Part shown: piece by piece, positions 46,531-57,640 of the stretch
Layout of the letters: every line of letters starts with the position of its first letter
How positions within the stretch are numbered: position 1 is the first letter of the stretch
NCBI GenBank assembly: GCA_014529385.2
Contig: CM043951.1
Span: 113,382,469 to 113,446,468, forward strand
Direction of reading: 5' to 3'
Source of the DNA: Adiantum capillus-veneris
Taxonomy: Eukaryota > Streptophyta > Polypodiopsida > Polypodiales > Pteridaceae
Length of the DNA: 64,000 bases
Program-made: the position numbers and the translations under genes
Notes under the pieces: model-generated
Told to the model about the DNA's origin: nothing
The model's input: only the letters and a program-made list of their open reading frames with translations
Databases searched by the model: none

Positions 46531-46920
46531 CCACTGATTGGGTACACCAGCACATCTGTGCATCCTAAGGAATCTAATTTACTCCTTTTGTTTTAACTTA
46601 GCTACTCTAGACTCCTTGAGCTTGAGAAGTGTATGCATTCTTGCATGAATGGGAATAGATTCTTTGTTAATGATATTGTAGTGGCCCAAGTAGGCCCATC
46701 AGTTGGTCTACCCTAGGTTGGTTTGTCTGTTCCAGTTCACCACCTTCGATGGCGGTTTGTAGTCACAAAGAGATGCATATGCCTTCTATACGATTAGAAA
46801 TGGCCTCTCCAAGTAAGGGCCTCTTGAAAAATGAGGGCAAAAAAAAAAAGTAGATGATGAATTTTTGTATGATGATAATGTTATCCCTTGCAACTAATGG
46901 AGATGAATGCAATAAGAGAC
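46528..46920. other. Unassigned DNA
   Basis: Nothing recognised; the last 14 bases before 46935 form the left target duplication of the LINE. Confidence 0.3.
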
Positions 46921-46934
46921 AACTAATGGTTAAC

Positions 46935-47900
46935 CTTTTTTTTTTTGGGGGGGGGGGGGGGGGGGACTCACAATTGTGAGTGATTGTTTATATAGTCATC
47001 TACAGATATACAAGTCAGCCTCAAGCTCAAGTTAAGCCTTGAGGGATAGAGGGTTACAACACCGAACTTAGTTACAAGTACCTAGAAACTTACTATTGCA
47101 CGTAGAACTCGACCGGATGACAAGGGTTGCCCAAAGCCAATCATCCGAGCTATGCCTTTTACTAACCACATAATATTATTTCATTGCTATTATGGAGAAT
47201 CTCTGAGAAGCTAGCCCCAGAGAGGTCGCTATCAAAGATATGACGATTCATGGCCTTCCAAATGTTACTTAGGAAGCAATATCTAACAATTTGGGTACAA
47301 ACTAATAGTGCAGAACAACAAAAATGTTTACCACCAAGGCACAAATCGCTCTTGAAAAACCCTATTTTCCACGACCTTTGTACCCATTTGCATGCCTTTC
47401 CTGTGCAAGCCTCTAATAGCCGGGCATTCCATGAAGAGGTGGTTGAGGTCTTCGCTGGCCAATCGGCACCTCGAACATCTGTCTGGTCTGATACCATGCA
47501 CTTGAATCTTGTCGCCTGTCGGCAAGGCCCCCCAACGTACCTTTCACAAAAATATCTTCATAGATTGTGGCCACTGTGGATAACAGATGTTCATCGTGTC
47601 CTCTACCCATCTAGCCTCATACCATTTCTTCTTCCACTGCTTGTTTAAAGGGGTGAACCAATCAGCCTCATGAATTAACATTTGGTAGATGCCCTTGGTA
47701 CGGGATTTAGAGAATTGTCTACTCATGGGCCACTTCCAAGCTTTCGACTCAAAAGTAGATTCGTAGATCAGCATCAGAACATGGTCCAGGCCTTCTACCA
47801 CATTGATGGCAAGTAGCTTCTCAGTGCCACTGAGTTGAAACTGGTCCACCACCTGGTCAGAGGACCTCCAACATTTTCTATTCCTATTCCATAAGTGGCT
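46935..47900 (-). mobile_element. 5'-truncated LINE, 3' end of ORF2, with target duplication
   Basis: About 960 bp flanked by the direct repeat AACTAATGGTTAAC (46921-46934 and 47901-47914). On the minus strand it encodes the C-terminal ORF2 zinc-binding reverse-transcriptase-linked domain (zf-RVT type): WGALPTGDKIQVHGI, then CSRCRLASEDLNHLFMEC near 47500-47430. The 3' end is an A11 tail, preceded by a C19 run (G19 at 46947-46965 on the plus strand). Few stops interrupt the reading, so it is fairly recent. Confidence 0.88.
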
Positions 47901-47914
47901 AACTAATGGTTAAC

Positions 47915-48394
47915 TTATCATGTTTTCAATTTAGCTACATTGGAATTGCTCAAGAGACATCTACTTGATGGAGATGAATGCAAATTCTTGCTTATCAACT
48001 TTTTTTTTTGGCTTCTTTAAATTCATGTGCCTGCTCACAAGGAAGTGCTCGCCTTTCTAATTAGTAATGCAAACTGCTTAGTTAAAATTAAAAATCCCAA
48101 GTTTGCCCTTCCCCCTCAATCTCAACTTATTGTTTTACCTTTTGTAATCACTCTACCCTTGCCCCGGCATCTCAGCCCACTTCCATCCTATTGGATGTAA
48201 AAGTCGTTGTAAACTCCCTCTTTGTAGTTGATACCTTTCTCTCATCGGTTTCCATTGTGCATCTTTTGTTTAATTAAGCTCTCAAAGTTTTGATGAAAAA
48301 AAAAAATCCAAGTCATAATTTAATTTGGCTTTCATTCTTAAAGCCAAAATTTGATTTTTATGTATATTTTGGATGTAGTATTAGTCTGCATTTA
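47915..48394. other. Unassigned AT-rich DNA
   Basis: Nothing recognised beyond short A and T runs. Confidence 0.3.
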
Positions 48395-48890
48395 AAAGAA
48401 AAAGGGAAAATCACCAAAGTACCCCTCTAATTTGTGGAAAATCCCAAAATATCCCTCAAATTTCAACAATTTGCAAAATACCTCCAATGTTATTTCATAA
48501 ATTCCCAAAAGACCCTTTAAATTTTCCAAAATTCCCAAAATACCCCTGGTTGTGACATTGCAGCTTTTCGTAAGAAGATTGATTGTCTATCACTACAAGA
48601 TGCTAAATCTACAATTTGAGTTGGTTATGTAGGCTGTGGAGATGGATTGCATTATTAGTTTTAGACATAATTGCCTTTTCTTGGGAGGTAATTTGTGACA
48701 AATTACATGGTAAACACTCATTTTAACGAATCTCAATTGTAAATAAAGATTAAAGGTAAGAAAATCTTGAACAATCTTGCCAAAATATATACAAGGGTAT
48801 TTTGGGAATTTTTGAAATTTGAGGGATACAAATGTTACTCCTTTGTAGTGAATAGTTTTGGTGCTCAAAAAAATTTCCCCCCTAAAACAC
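48395..48890. repeat. Foldback element with long degenerate inverted repeats
   Basis: The left arm contains CCCAAAATATCCCTCAAATTTC (48452 on) and CCCAAAATACCCCTGG. The right arm, inverted, reads TATCCCTCAAATTTCAAAAA and CCCAAAATACCCTTG. The outer ends also pair loosely (AATCACCAAAGTA against GAGCACCAAAACTA). No target duplication was found, so superfamily is open; a MITE or Mutator-like foldback is likely. Confidence 0.55.
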
Positions 48891-49214
48891 TTGAGAAACC
48901 CTCAAGTTGACAATTTAAGAGGTAAATTGGCAAAATTTGAAGTTTTTTTAATACTAAATTACTCCACATTTTGTAGGTTTTTTTACTAATAAAAAAATTC
49001 AGAGATAAATTTCAAACATTTTAGGTGGGATTAGTACACTAAACCTAGGCTTTTTTGAGCATTTGATCGTTTCACCTTCCTTTCAAACATTTTTCTAGCA
49101 TTTGGCATTGCTTTACCAAAGTCATTTTCTTAAAAAAATTTAATAATATGATAAAATAAACTTATACTTCTTTAAAAAAACCACTAAAGCGTGTAAAATT
49201 TTAATTTAGAATAG
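48891..49214. other. Unassigned AT-rich DNA
   Basis: Low-complexity, nothing recognised. Confidence 0.3.
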
Positions 49215-49375
49215 GCATAATGTTTTTCTTTTAAAAAAAGCCGTTCGAAGCTTCGCTTTGACTAGCTTTATAGGATTACGCCCACTCACCCACACCCGCA
49301 TATCTCAGGGGTTGAACCATAGTGGATTCACTTAGAGCCCCTCATCTTTACCACTAGGCCAAATGTTACATCCAC
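49215..49375 (-). mobile_element. tRNA-derived SINE (minus strand)
   Basis: On the minus strand, the A-box TGGCCTAGTGGTAAAGA (about 49361-49345) and B-box GGTTCAACCCC (49318-49308) sit at normal tRNA spacing, followed by a body with GTGGGTGAGTGGGCG. The end near 49220 is T-rich rather than A-rich. Target duplication was not identified. Confidence 0.7.
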
Positions 49376-49439
49376 GACCACATTGAGGCAATCAAGAGAG
49401 TCCACACGTCGTAGGGGTTTATTGAAGTTAGCAGAAATT

Positions 49440-49530
49440 ATTCTCAGGTTAGGAATCTAGTAAGCTCTCCATAGTACCAACAATTTATTCGTAGGTTACG
49501 AACCTAGAAAGCTCTCCATAGTACCACACA
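49440..49530. repeat. Short tandem duplication
   Basis: TAGTAAGCTCTCCATAGTACCA near 49459 and its near copy AGAAAGCTCTCCATAGTACCA near 49505, with related flanks (GGTTAGGAATCTAG / GGTTACGAACCTAG). Confidence 0.85.
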
Positions 49531-49950
49531 AAATCCTTTTAGATATGGTTAAACTAGTCTTTGGCCAAGAGTGATGAGTTGTGTCTTATACGTATGCTTG
49601 ACCAAAGCCTTCATGAGTGACTTGAAAAAATCAAATCCCCAAATTTGAATGTCTACTTTGTTGAAAATAGTGTAGATTGGCGAGGCTAGGGTTGGCAAGG
49701 CTTTATTGTGGAGGGAATGGGAGTAAGGAGGGGAGATGTCTCCCCTACAAAGGTGCCCCTGAGAGGGGGAGGCATGGCTGGGAAGCTTCTTAGCCACTTC
49801 ATCACAAGTTTTAGCCCTAAACTTTTGCATACAAGGTGCCTTGGGGGCCTCCTGCCTTATGCAGGGAATATGTGTTCTTCTCCGGCTTGGGGAGAGCTTG
49901 AGAGCTCTAGATGGTGCTCACCGCGAGGGGGGATGCGTGCTATTGGGGAG
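49531..49950. other. Unassigned DNA flanking chromovirus C
   Basis: Contains a perfect palindrome AGGGGAGATGTCTCCCCT near 49729. No domain recognised. Confidence 0.3.
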
Positions 49951-51253
49951 TGTAACATTTAATGGCCTAAAAACTTGTGTGTAGCGAAAATTAGCATGAA
50001 CATAGTGGGCATTTCATTAGAATAGATTCCTAATGAGAATTACAAGAGTGCTTGGGTGGAGAGAGCAACAAAAAGCATAACATCTAGTTAGATAGCATGA
50101 ACAATACTTTCAAAAGAGAGAGAAATTAAGCTATTGACAACAGTTGAGGATCGGATTTGCATGGAGCCGGTCCCCCCTCCAAAAGGCTTTGTATTATGGT
50201 TTCTCTCATCAAGAGAGACATTGTACAATACAATTCTTTGTGTTCCTTCAAGACTAGCTAGTGCAATGAAGATGAAAGCTTCATGCACTAAGCAAAACAC
50301 TTAGAAAACACAACTTAAATTATCCCCGGGCTCAGACCTAAGACCTCACACACCTTCGAAGATGGTGAGAGCTAGCAGGGTATGAGAGTAGATTGAGAGG
50401 AAGAAGGAGTATCTTACGAGAAAGATGTACATCTCCTCACATAATCACTCATATTATCATAGCTTAGCTTAGTAATTAGCTTGGTAGAGGAGATGAGCAT
50501 GCATTGAAGCTTGGCTCTTGGTTGGATTTGCATCCACATGCCAAGAGTCAAGCCAATGACTATTAAGCAGCATAAGTGATAGCCTTCTGACATGTGTCCC
50601 CCTTTCCCCTTTTGTGAGAGCTTTAGCTAATTTAATAATTCATCTAAACTCTTATTGGACCCCTTTGCCTCCTGGCCAATAGGAATCAGGCAAGCCATTA
50701 GGTTGCTGAATGCTCATTGGACCACTTGGGAGACTGTCCAATAGTCTTCTAGAGGACTTAATTCTCATTGGTTCTTTAAATTAATTAAACTAGATTTACT
50801 CTAGCCTAATTCTCATTGGTCCACTTCCAAGGCCATACAATAGAAATTGGGCACACCTTGTGGGCATCTGGCATAGGGAGCTGACATGTGTCCCTCATTC
50901 CCTTTGTGTAAAGGGAGCTTGTGTGTGTGTGTGTGTGTGTGTGACTTTCTCTCTCATCCCCTACTCCCAAGGCTCGCCCCCTCCTATGTAGGGATTTGTA
51001 AAGACTTTTTGGGTCACACACAAAGCATCCAATTCCCTTAAGGTTGACCTTTGGACACAACCTTTGAATTTTGGAACCTTAGCATTTTGGAAGTCTTAAT
51101 GGGCTGAACCTTAGGGTCTTTTTAGCCCATTGTTTCACATGGCTCTTTTGCAGATGCCCCCCCCCCCTTTGGATCCCTATTTTCCCTCCTTTGGATCCCT
51201 ACTGTGGCCGGTCTGCTAGCTTAACCAATATTCTAGATTTTTCTCCCCTGGCA
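49951..51253 (-). repeat. 3' LTR of chromovirus C
   Basis: On the minus strand it starts near 51253 (TGCCAGGGGAG) after the purine-rich ATATGGGGAAG and ends GGCCATTAAATGTTACA at 49951. Its end agrees with the 5' LTR stub next to the primer site. It holds a (GT)n run at about 50921-50943 and a string of direct repeats around TCCAATAG and TTCTCATTGG (50645-50850). Segments of the same LTR are found in chromovirus A. Confidence 0.8.
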
Positions 51254-51685
51254 CTTCCCCATATTAAATGATCAGTTTAACATGAGAAAATCATTTAGGA
51301 GAATTAGATATTGATTATTATGACATTAGCTCTCTCTTGAAATCATAGTCGTCCTCGACTATGGTGTAGAGAAGATAAAGCATATTCATGAGTCCTTTTC
51401 TTAGCGGGTAGAGGATCCCTATGTTACCCTATGAAATCATTCCACAATGGATGACTAGTCCATTTGGCACTTGAGAGCCTGAGGCTGCCGCAAGCATGTC
51501 TGCACATTAGTCCTATCAGTCTTCCATAGTAGAGTGACAAGCTCTACTTGGTGTTTGGGAGACATCGTCTCCGCAAACTTGATCTAAGCATGCATACTAC
51601 TTCATTTTTGTGCACAATAAAGAAAAAAAGAGAGTCTTATAAGACAAAATAAACTTTGTTCATTTTTAACATTTTGTACATTTGC

Positions 51686-54600
51686 TTACTCTTGGGAAGC
51701 ATTGTAAGCATTGACAAGGTTTAGGTTATCCTTTAATTGTATGCCTTGCATCCATCTAGTATCTTCAAAAGGATAATTCTTAAACTTAATAAGATATCGT
51801 CGGATAGTCTTACCGCCTCTTAATACCTTGTATTCATGTCAGAGAATGGACTCGGGCTGCAGCACCTCCTCTTGGTCCTCGATCTCCAGTGGGTCTTCAA
51901 TAGTTGGTTCTTGAGGTGGCTCTCCTTTGTAAGGCTTTAATAGGCTCACATGGAAAGCATTGTGTATGAGCCAATGATTGGGAAACTTGAGTTGATAGGC
52001 CATCTCATTGATTGGCCTAAGAATCTGGAAGGGACCATAGTACCTTTTTGCTAGCTTAGCATAGTACTTTTGGTGTCCCGTAGGATTCTTGCCTGTCATG
52101 TGCCTTAATCGAGCCTTGGGAAACTTTAATAAGACCCAATCATTTTCTTTAAAGGCTTGGGCTCTTCTATGCTTGTCAGCAGTAGCCTTTTGCCTTTGCT
52201 GTGAGATAGAGATAACATCCTTAATCTTTTGAAAAGATTCTTGTAGGTCTCGGCTATACTCATCTGTAGCGAAGATCTTCCTATGTACCTTAAGTAGCAA
52301 GGGACTTTTTGATCTCCCCTCAATTACCTCGAAAGGTGCTTTTCCCGTGGAAGTATGTACAGTGTTATTGTAAACATACTCCCACTAAGGGTAAGTACTT
52401 CTCCCATTGGGATCTTTGATCTACTTCCGTTACATAGGCTTTTAGTAGATCGAGAATGGTTAGGTTAGCTATTTCACTTTGGCCATCCGTTTGTGGATGA
52501 TAGGCTGAAGAGAAGTTTAGCCTTGTCCCTAAATTCTCAAAGACACCCTTCCAAAAATTACTAGTCATTCTAGGATCTCTATCCGACACTATGGACATTG
52601 GCAAGCCATGGTACTTGAAAATTTGGGAAATGAAGAGGGTTGCCATTTGATGGGCTTTGATAGTCTTTTTGACAGGTATAAAATGAGCTTGTTTACTGAA
52701 CCTGTCTACTATCGTCCATATTCCCGCATTCCCATGGATAGACTTAGGCAATCCAAAGATAAAATCCATGGATATGCTCTCCCATGGTGAATTAGGGATT
52801 GGCAAGGGTTGAAGCAATCCAAGTTGCTTCCCTCTATCAAATTTTGTCTTTTGGCATACCACACATTTAGAAACATACTCTTGTATGTTCACTTTCATGG
52901 TAGGACAATAGAAATATGTTTCAATTCCCTTTAAGGTAGACTGAATCCCTCTATGCCCCGCATAAGGAGGAGCATGAGATTCATACATTACTTTCTCACG
53001 TAGTGAGTTAGTAACACATAGTCTATTACCATAGAGAAGATAACCATCTTGTAAAGTAAATGGTTCTTCTTTCTTCCCTAATGCAAGGGCTGAAATCACA
53101 TTTCTAAAATCGGGATCAATAGCATACTCATCTATCATTGAAGATAGATCATTGTGAGTGGCTATGGAAACCGCATTCACTCTCGGTCGTCTTGAGAGTG
53201 CATCATCTACTTGATTATGCTTGCCAGCAATGTGAGCAATATGAAAATGAAAATGCGAAAGGAAATTTGCCCACCTCATTTGTTTGTTGGAGACCTTGGT
53301 CTGCGTCATGAAGTACTTAAGACTTTGGTGATCCGTTCAGAATGAAAGGAGTCCCCAATAAATAGTGCTTCCATGAGTCTACGGCATGTAGAACTGCAAG
53401 GGGTTCCTTTTCATATATGCCTAGAGCTTGCTCAACAGGGTCGAGCCTTCGACTCTCATAGCCTATGGCGTGCCCTTCTTGGAGCAAAACAACTCCAAGG
53501 CAATCACCACAAGCATCACATTGGACCTCAAATGGTTTTGAGAGATCCGGTAGTGTAAGCACAGGTTGAGAGATAAGCTTTTCGAAAGCATTGTTCTCCT
53601 TAGCAGACCATGTATACCTAACGCTTTTCTTTGTTAGGTCATGTAATAGTCCCGCATTTTGTGAGAACTTTTCTATGACGCGTCTATAGTATGCACACAT
53701 ACCTATAAAGCTTCTTAGTTCATGAAGATTCCTTGGTTTAGGCCATCCTTTTATTACCTCTAACTTTGATGGATCCATTTGGATGCCATCTTGAGAGATA
53801 ATGTGACCTAAATACTGAATCTCTTGCAAGAAAAATTCACTTTTCTTTTGATTAACATAAAGTTGATTCTCTCTTAAAACTTGAAATATTACCTGGAGGT
53901 GTTTCTTAAGTTCGTCTAATGAATTAGAGTAGATGATAATATCATCAAAGAACACTCCAGTGAAGGTTCGATGAGGCCTGAACAACTTCTCCATCAAGCG
54001 GTTGAATGTGGCTGGTGCATTGGTCAAGCCAAAAGGCATGACAATGTATTCATAAAGACCAAATGTGGTGCGAAATGTGATCTTTACAATGTCTTGATCA
54101 ACTATCCTTATTTGATGATAGCCACTTTTTTGGTCAATCCTACTGAAGTAGGTCGATCCTTGTAGCTTATCAAATAGGTCTTCTACCCGTGGAACGGGAA
54201 ACCTATTCTTGATAGTGATTCTATTTAGTGCTCTATAGTCGACACACATACGATATGTGCCGTCTTTCTTTTGCACTAATAATACATGTGAGCAAAATGG
54301 AGATGAGCTAGGCCTAACCTTGCCCTTCTCAACTAACTCATGCACTTGCCGCATAATCTCCTCTTGTTGAGCTTGAGAAACTCTATAAGGAGGTTTGTTA
54401 GGCGGTGAACTTCCTGGAAGAAGTTCAATGTCATGGTCATCATTACCTCGTTTAGGAGGTAGCTCACAAGGGATGTCGTCAATAAAAACATCTTGAAACC
54501 CCTTGAGAAAATTGGATAACTCTAATTCCTTTTGGTTGCTTTTATTTTCTTTTGCTAAAGCATTAGGTTCATTTTGAGAATCTTTAACAAAAATCATGTA

Positions 54601-56622
54601 CACGGAAATAGAGCTCTTTATTGACTTGTTGAAAGCTGGTGTATGTACAATGGGGATAGTGTTACCCATTTCCTTAGCATCTATATACATGTCTTTTTCC
54701 TTGAACTTAAAGGAGATTTTCCTTTCAGGAAATTTAACATTGGCATCCAGGTGGTCAAACCATGGTGCCCCTAGGATTACATCCTCATGCTTGAGAGGAG
54801 AGATAAAGAAGTCCTCTTTGTCCACATAGCCTTGGACATGAAGCCTCAATTTCCCGATTAAGGGAGTGACTGAAGCTTCTTGCCCCTTGAAGGCACTATC
54901 TGCGGGTAGGACATCTCCCATCTCGTAAGCTTGTATGCCTAGCTTGGTGGCCAACTCTATAGATATAAAATTGTGAGTAGAAACAGGGTCAAAGAGAATA
55001 AAAGCATCATGTTCTCTTACCTTTCCCCAAGCATGGCATAGAGGAGATCCTTTGTGGTGAGTTTGGTGAGTCTCCTCCTCTTGGATTTCAACCAAGGAAG
55101 CTCTAGGAGGATCTTGGCGGTTGTTCTTTTCGGGACAAGGGCGGTACGCATGCCCTTGTTCGCCACACTTGAAACACCGGTTATCCTTGCGATAACGCTC
55201 AAGCTCTTCAGGAGAGAGTTTGTTTTTACCTTTGTAAACTCCCTTCTCTTTAGCTTTGTTGGAGTTGCCCTTAGGAGACTTTTGGACATTATCCTTCCCC
55301 TTAGGCTCGTTGGAACCCTTGTTTTCCGTGGGCTTATTATTTCTTTTAGCCCCCGTTTGGAAATTGATTCGAGAGGCCACCATAGTATGGTGTATTACCA
55401 CCGATATGGTACGTGGCCTTTGGGAGTTGGCATACTCCGCCATTTCTTCGATTAAGCCCGCAAAAAATTGTTGCTTTTGCTCTCCAAAATCCAACTTTTT
55501 GAAGACAGTGGCTTTGAGTTGTAGGTCCCAAAACATGTCTACATATTTGTGGATGGATTCATAGGGAGAGAGCTTTAAGCTTCGTCATTCGGTGAGTACT
55601 TTGTCTTTGGCATCGGTGGCCAAAAACTGCTTCATAATGGAAGCTCTTAAAGCTTTCCATGTTCGTGGAGCTTCACCGTTGGCTCGTAGGCTAGACCACC
55701 ATTTCCTGGCGGACTTTTGAAAGTGCATAGCTACATGGAGTAGCTTAGAGGACTCCGTGAAGCCCTCATCTCCAAACGCCGCATCAAATTGCTGGATAAA
55801 GGCCAAGACTTTTTCCGTAGCACCAAAGGTGCCATCATAGGTAAGGAAAGAGATGCTCTTCCCTCCCTCTTTGAACTTCTTCAGATTGGTTGACCTCTTC
55901 CATGCGGCATAGGATTTCCTATGGCCTCTTCTTTTTGATGGTTCAAAGGTTGCACCATCACTTTCTTCAGAAGGTGAAGAATTTGAAGAAGGTGGAGAAG
56001 AGGGTGACCTCTTTCTCTCCTTTTTCTTGTCTTGATCTTCGTCGTCTTCACCATCACTTTCATAAGAGGAAGAGGATGAAGAAGATGGAGAAGAGGGTGT
56101 CCTCTTTCTCGCCTTTTTCTTCTCTTGCTTTTTATCATCCCTCTTTGAATTATGGCGTGGAGAAGAGTGTGATGGTCTTCTCCGCTTTGGTGGTGATGGA
56201 GAGCGTTTAGCCCGCCGTGTTCGTGGAGCCATCTCCGCCGAGGTGGCGGAAGACTCACTTATTTCTCGTTCCTTCGATGGAGGCTCTTGAGTTATCCTTT
56301 GGGAAGGAGATGCATCATCAAGAAGTAAATTCTTGAGCCCTTCGTATGGATTCTCTTCTTCTTCCCGAATCGGAGAGAGACCTCTTTTGGGAGTCTCACA
56401 AGGAGGCTTCCTAGGTGTTCTCTCGTCATGGTGATGAGCTTGGAGAATCCCGTGAGCACGGAACTGCCGTTGCACTTCACTTTGGAGAAATGGATTGCCC
56501 ATGCCTTGTTGAAGCCTAGAAACAAGATAGTTAACAAGCATCGAAGTTCCATTAGTAGCTTGCTCATTAGCAAAATCAAAGTTATCAACATTAATTTCAC
56601 TCTCTTTACTATTGTCAGCCAT
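51686..56622 (-). pseudogene. Chromovirus gag-pol polyprotein with chromodomain, four disruptions
   Basis: Gag opens at 56622 with a Ser/Arg/Lys-rich segment (about 56260-55850) and a gag core. Then come the zinc knuckle CFKCGEQGHAYRPC (near 55170), protease with FDPVSTHNF (near 54985), RT with FFDDI (near 53955), RNase H (QCDACGDCLG near 53520), integrase with HRGIQS..Y, C-x2-C, MDF, SDRDPR and a DGQSE Glu (52960-52470), a GPY/F module (near 52050) and a chromodomain (about 51840-51690: VLRGGKTIRRYLIKF, then WMQG). Disruptions: TGA at 55587-55585 in place of an expected Trp, a 2-base deletion near 53330, a 1-base insertion near 52390, and TGA at 51841-51839. The chromodomain probably directs integration to particular chromatin. 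Without those four lesions the copy would be full length; as it stands it is inactive. Confidence 0.92.
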
Positions 56623-57039
56623 TCTAACAACTTTTAGGTGTAAACTTTTTAGGTGTACTTTGGCAATTCAAGCCCTAGTTGCTACTCCTCTTTACCCCTT
56701 TAGAAAAAGCACTCAAGCTACTATACCCGCGGCTCGAATACCATTAATTGCAAGGAATAGAAGAGAGGGTCTTTCAACACCAAAACAACACCGGCTCCTG
56801 TCAAGCTTCTAATAGCTCAATAGTGGTTAAGCCGTAGGCAAGCCCCGTAGGACTCCACTATTAAGACCATAGCTCTCGACGGTGATGCCCCATTAACTGC
56901 ACGAAGGTAGGCGCGCTGCAAGGCTGAAAAATCCCTATTCTACTTACTCACAGGCAATTAATAATACCAACCATTTATAGCTAGCTTGAGGACCTCCCTT
57001 CTTGAGCAAGAAAAGAGAAACCTTGTGCTCTGATACCAA
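56623..57039 (-). other. Leader and primer site of chromovirus C
   Basis: TGGTATCAGAGC at 57038-57027 on the minus strand, one base after the LTR end, then about 400 bp to the gag Met. The primer site is complementary to initiator tRNA-Met. Confidence 0.88.
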
Positions 57040-57046
57040 TGTAACA

Positions 57047-57618
57047 TGTTAACCCTCATGGCACACGGACACCCATCACCTACGATGGACGCGTATTATG
57101 TATGATTTAGAGTCAGGTACCGGGCTTGTCGGACCAATAGGGAAAGGTAGAGTGATCGCCAATGAGAGGCGCACTTTAACTTGGACATTCAAGGGATTAG
57201 TTGGTTAAGCATGGGCGCCCAAGTGTGAATGGGGTGAGCTCCTATAAAAGCCAACTAAACCTAATTTTTACTCATTCTCTCATTTGTGCAATTGAAGAGT
57301 GCTCTTGCTCCATCTCCATCTTCTTCTTCTTCACCTCCTTGTGTGTGTGTGTGAGAGAGAGAGAGAGGGAGAGTGTGTGTGCGATCGAGCATTACGAAGG
57401 CACGACGGCGGCGAAGCGGTTGAGCGCGGCACGACTGCAGCTTCTTCTTCATCGCGGCGAGGAATCCACCACGAAGGCGAGCGTAGAGCGGTGAGTGACA
57501 CACCCTTTGTTTTCTTGAGCTTGCTAGTTTAGGCTTGTTGTGTGCTTGGAGCCGTTTGTGGCTCGCATACGGTGTATTGGCAAGTCCCTTGCTTCGACAG
57601 TGCGGCAAGGAGCGCACA
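57047..57618 (+). repeat. 5' LTR with TATA box
   Basis: 572 bp, TG to CA, with TATAAAA at 57243-57249, a (GT)n(GA)n block at 57342-57378 and GC-rich DNA around 57390-57490. The boundaries rest on the chromovirus LTR stub at the left and the primer site at the right. Confidence 0.72.
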
Positions 57619-57622
57619 TTTT

Positions 57623-57640
57623 TGGCGCCGCTGCCGGGGA
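57623..57640 (+). other. Primer-binding site (TGGCGCC type)
   Basis: TGGCGCCGCTGCCGGGGA, four bases after the LTR. It is nearly the standard tRNA-Asp-type primer site of plant Tat/Athila elements. Confidence 0.85.

Larger units (their letters stand above)
49951..57046 (-). mobile_element. Chromovirus C (Ty3/gypsy), near-complete, minus strand
   Basis: Minus-strand element with 3' LTR 49951-51253, coding region 56622-51686, leader, and initiator-tRNA-Met primer site at 57038-57027. Only the last seven bases (TGTTACA) of its 5' LTR are present at 57046-57040 because a plus-strand LTR element inserted there. The rest of that LTR should lie beyond the window. It is the same family as chromovirus A at 7.7-21.6 kb. 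Confidence 0.88.

Noticed and set aside
49300-49365. Functional tRNA gene on the minus strand
   Set aside because: A- and B-boxes are well spaced, but acceptor pairing is missing and an unrelated body continues after the T-arm.
57040-57618. 5' LTR of the minus-strand chromovirus C
   Set aside because: It shares only the last seven bases with the chromovirus 3' LTR, has a plus-strand TATA box and is followed by a plus-strand primer site.
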